In this document: piece by piece, positions 7,801 through 8,281 of the stretch
Numbering within the stretch: the stretch's first letter is position 1
How the letters are laid out: every line of letters starts with the position of its first letter
NCBI GenBank assembly: GCA_937901365.1
Contig: CALCEF010000078.1
Span: 1-8,281 of the forward strand
Length of the DNA: 8,281 bases
Origin: an uncultured euryarchaeote
GTDB lineage: Archaea > Thermoplasmatota > Poseidoniia > Poseidoniales > Thalassarchaeaceae
Direction of reading: 5' to 3'
Program-made: the position numbers and the translations under genes
The notes under the pieces: model-generated
What the model was told of the DNA's origin: nothing
Databases searched by the model: none
What the model saw: the letters and a program-made list of their open reading frames with translations, nothing else

Positions 7801-8165
7801 TCATTCGGAAAAACTCAGTGGCCGAGCCACATTGGGATGACGAGTACGACATTATTCCAACCTCAGTAACCGAAGATGAGGCTGTTGTTCCAGTTACTCA
7901 AACAGCATCCACCCAACCCATCTCACGAAGAAGTCGGCGAAGATTGAGCCACCAACGGCAACAAGAAAGGATCCGGGCAATGGAAGAAGCCACTGAAGCA
8001 ATTTCTGAAAAAATAGAGCCAATTTCTCAAGCAACTCAATCAAGTGGCGTTTTGCAGGCGATGGATGGAACCGTACAAGGTCAAACTGGTTGGTATCAAA
8101 CCGCACAAGGGGAGTCACAATATTGGCAAGTTGATGAAGCCGGGCAATGGGTTAGGGTGAAATGA
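4875..8165 (+). CDS. Secreted, membrane-anchored surface protein with a DNRLRE-like domain and eight Ig-like modules
   Basis: This is a complete 1096-residue protein, ATG 4875 to TGA 8163-8165. The start is supported by the Sec-type signal that follows: arginines at 2, 6 and 9, a hydrophobic core over 10-27, and likely cleavage after S-P-A at 30. ATGs at 4855 and 4862 are in other frames. Domains by residue: divergent DNRLRE-like (about 75-243, ending RPVVEITF), eight Ig-like modules (244-332, 333-414, 415-499, 500-586, 587-678, 679-765, 766-856, 857-946), membrane helix (959-977) and tail (978-1096). The tail has W-DDEYD at 987-992, an arginine-rich probable helix at 1018-1048, and a W/Y-rich end. 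It has about 13 N-x-S/T sequons and only two cysteines. It appears to be a shorter paralogue of gene 1 and is probably an envelope or adhesion protein. No catalytic motif is seen. No Shine-Dalgarno precedes it, while gene 3 overlaps its stop. Confidence 0.92.
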   Translation: MRDGIRSGRAAFLLIGLLLLQIIGGLSSPASTLELNAPSKHINSSLTDNGDGTWTVTYSIEMDTTLDSGNSTTDRTGFPRFEVGWTDDRQETRIGLLALDLTAENFPTNTTIESASLGLYLDTTSGPVDAQAWTILREDWMLEESTWITRNVNSQWSSPGALGNMDSGAWQDRQLVLPNSTAVVFDVTQTVELAQYRQLNGQDSRAGFLLTPGFGSDSGVALFHSSESSLPSHRPVVEITFRWASPTFLSSSPSWIDIQPKLGISDADSSIDFVAQIRSERGSTINAATSWTTTSGSIDGNGRLSPTQSGVVTISANGASVSGDQEVLIHPGAPLGLAMANSEYFITVDDVTPIIAHGIDQHWNPVFGLNFIWSTSSGIIDNSGMYTPTELGTHTVAAQWGNHVATCNVTVDVGAAANIILPEGLTARAGVGTQIIATAEDRLGNPVPLSAAAGLDWSVERGSIDSAGYFVGQEVGTWQINVTSGVGANGTGWITVGPGLVNSLEIIHPNRVVSADEELPLDLRWHDRVGNNVSVLLPLENWSAESGNFRIHEGFVEWLPSQAGTWRISAHAEGVETWIDLTVVTGEISRVWIDAEHDILTADDETILVLQAEDSRGNRWPISAEWTVEEEEVVSCLVSDVDGVRFVAGLAGTWTITAIHSGVNETFSTYLSLEVRPGRLARISLAGDGTTLSADDSINLNPELSDADGNPIEGVQLNWTVDGEDLTPQLRLSGGVWQPTTTGDHLIEVDAAGRSARSRIYVEQGNPHRIEISTSLTMGSVTYSGDVFQITTFAVDLDGNQAPWSVDWILPTDSIEVEETTEIGVYDARGLREGIWEIEVENGTARGNFTIQVFIGEARSLRIGQHGGGGEQGTTFSLEVNLVDYGGNTVPMQISQFKFDTDIGPVRHDVGPYWLIELENPGDGQQISVEYEGWTAITYVDVEPTGIDRLTSSQSGQMLLGGFVLAGLLIGLLLLIIRKNSVAEPHWDDEYDIIPTSVTEDEAVVPVTQTASTQPISRRSRRRLSHQRQQERIRAMEEATEAISEKIEPISQATQSSGVLQAMDGTVQGQTGWYQTAQGESQYWQVDEAGQWVRVK
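5097..5603 (+). other. Divergent DNRLRE-like domain of gene 2
   Basis: The strand IGLLALDLT is followed by a T-I-E-S-A-S-L-G-L-Y-L strand, a D-W-M-L-E-E-S-T-W motif, a V-V-F-D-V-T strand, and a closing H-S-S-E-S-S turn with RPVVEITF. This is the order of elements in the gene 1 DNRLRE domains. Only one copy is present here, against at least three in gene 1, and no fibronectin-like spacer modules are seen. Confidence 0.6.
5604..7712 (+). repeat. Array of eight diverged Ig-like modules in gene 2
   Basis: Eight modules of about 82-92 residues each end in a short strand plus glycine (for example VDVG, VGPG, VVTG, VRPG, VEQG). Recurrent marks are [ST]-A-D-[DE] near the start of modules 4, 5 and 6, and D-x-x-G-N in modules 3 to 8. 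Modules 1, 2 and 3 carry W, then G-[SI]-I-D, then a late G-T-W or G-x-x-T-I strand. They are fairly uniform in length, as expected for a stalk of stacked Ig domains. Each has a counterpart at the same position in the gene 1 array. Confidence 0.75.
7743..7805 (+). other. C-terminal transmembrane helix of gene 2
   Basis: About 19-21 uncharged residues rich in G, L and I are followed directly by R-K-N. This places the final 119 residues in the cytoplasm and the Ig array outside. Together with the N-terminal signal peptide it gives a type I membrane topology. Confidence 0.9.
8156..8160 (+). promoter_or_regulatory. Possible ribosome-binding site for gene 3
   Basis: GGTGA can pair with the conserved UCACC near the 3' end of archaeal 16S rRNA. 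It lies 1 nt before the ATG at 8162 and 4 nt before the in-frame ATG at 8165. If it is used, the second ATG is the better-spaced start. The sequence also encodes the C-terminal end of gene 2, so the match may be chance. Confidence 0.3.
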
Positions 8166-8281
8166 TGTTGCGCCGAGCCATTCTTCTCACACTCCTATTG
8201 TTGACATCCTATTGCACATCTGTGTCAGCAGAAACTTCTGGTCGTTCTTGCTCTGCAACAGGTGACCCTTCTGTACATCAT
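8162..8281 (+). CDS. Start of a secreted protein of unknown function (3' end outside window)
   Basis: Forty codons are visible, from ATG 8162 to the right edge with no stop. The ATG overlaps the stop of gene 2 (ATGA, 8162-8165), and a second ATG follows immediately, so the start may be 8162 or 8165. The N-terminus is a clear Sec signal: M-M-L-R-R, a hydrophobic core A-I-L-L-T-L-L-L-L, then likely cleavage after V-S-A (residue 23). The mature part begins ETSGRSCSATGDP, which I do not recognise. The overlap implies co-transcription and coupled translation with gene 2, so it is probably another envelope or exported protein. It was not listed as a long frame only because it is cut by the window edge. 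Confidence 0.75.
   Translation, partial: MMLRRAILLTLLLLTSYCTSVSAETSGRSCSATGDPSVHH

Noticed and set aside
8210..8218. Lipoprotein lipobox at the cysteine at residue 18 of gene 3
   Set aside because: The residues before the cysteine are T-S-Y. Tyr at -1 does not fit the usual small residue, and a normal A-type cleavage site (V-S-A) lies five residues later.

Overview
The window holds three consecutive plus-strand genes, and all of them look like secreted or cell-surface proteins. The first enters from the left edge already open and ends at 4790. The second (4875-8165) is complete. The third starts at 8162 and runs off the right edge. No RNA gene, CRISPR array, transposase or integrase is visible. 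The only non-coding stretch is the 84-nt gap between genes 1 and 2.

The organism is most likely an archaeon, and my best guess is a marine Thermoplasmatota lineage of the Poseidoniales (Marine Group II) type. The reasons are: very large Ig-repeat ectodomains with one C-terminal membrane anchor, many N-glycosylation sequons (about 19 in the visible part of gene 1 and 13 in gene 2), an acidic tryptophan-rich cytoplasmic tail, no clear Shine-Dalgarno before gene 2, and a TATA-like element placed for a leaderless or nearly leaderless transcript. No phylogenetic marker is present, so this is an inference.

Gene 1 (1595 residues visible) reads, from the left edge: the last strand of one DNRLRE-type beta domain, a fibronectin-III-like module, a second DNRLRE-type domain, a second fibronectin-III-like module, a third DNRLRE-like domain, eight Ig-like modules, one membrane helix, and a strongly acidic W-rich tail. 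Gene 2 (1096 aa) reads: signal peptide, one divergent DNRLRE-like domain, eight Ig-like modules, one membrane helix, and a tail that shares a DDEYD box and an aromatic C-terminus with gene 1 but also carries an arginine-rich, probably helical stretch. Aligned by eye, the eight Ig modules of the two proteins match one to one in order. This suggests an old tandem duplication of a whole surface protein, followed by gain or loss of N-terminal domains and divergence of the tails.

The gap holds an 11-bp GC-rich hairpin followed by a short T run and then a TATA-like box, so one transcript may end and another begin there. Genes 2 and 3 overlap by ATGA, which implies a shared transcript and coupled translation. 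Taken together the locus resembles a surface-structure or adhesion cassette. No catalytic domain can be seen, so the biochemical role is unknown.
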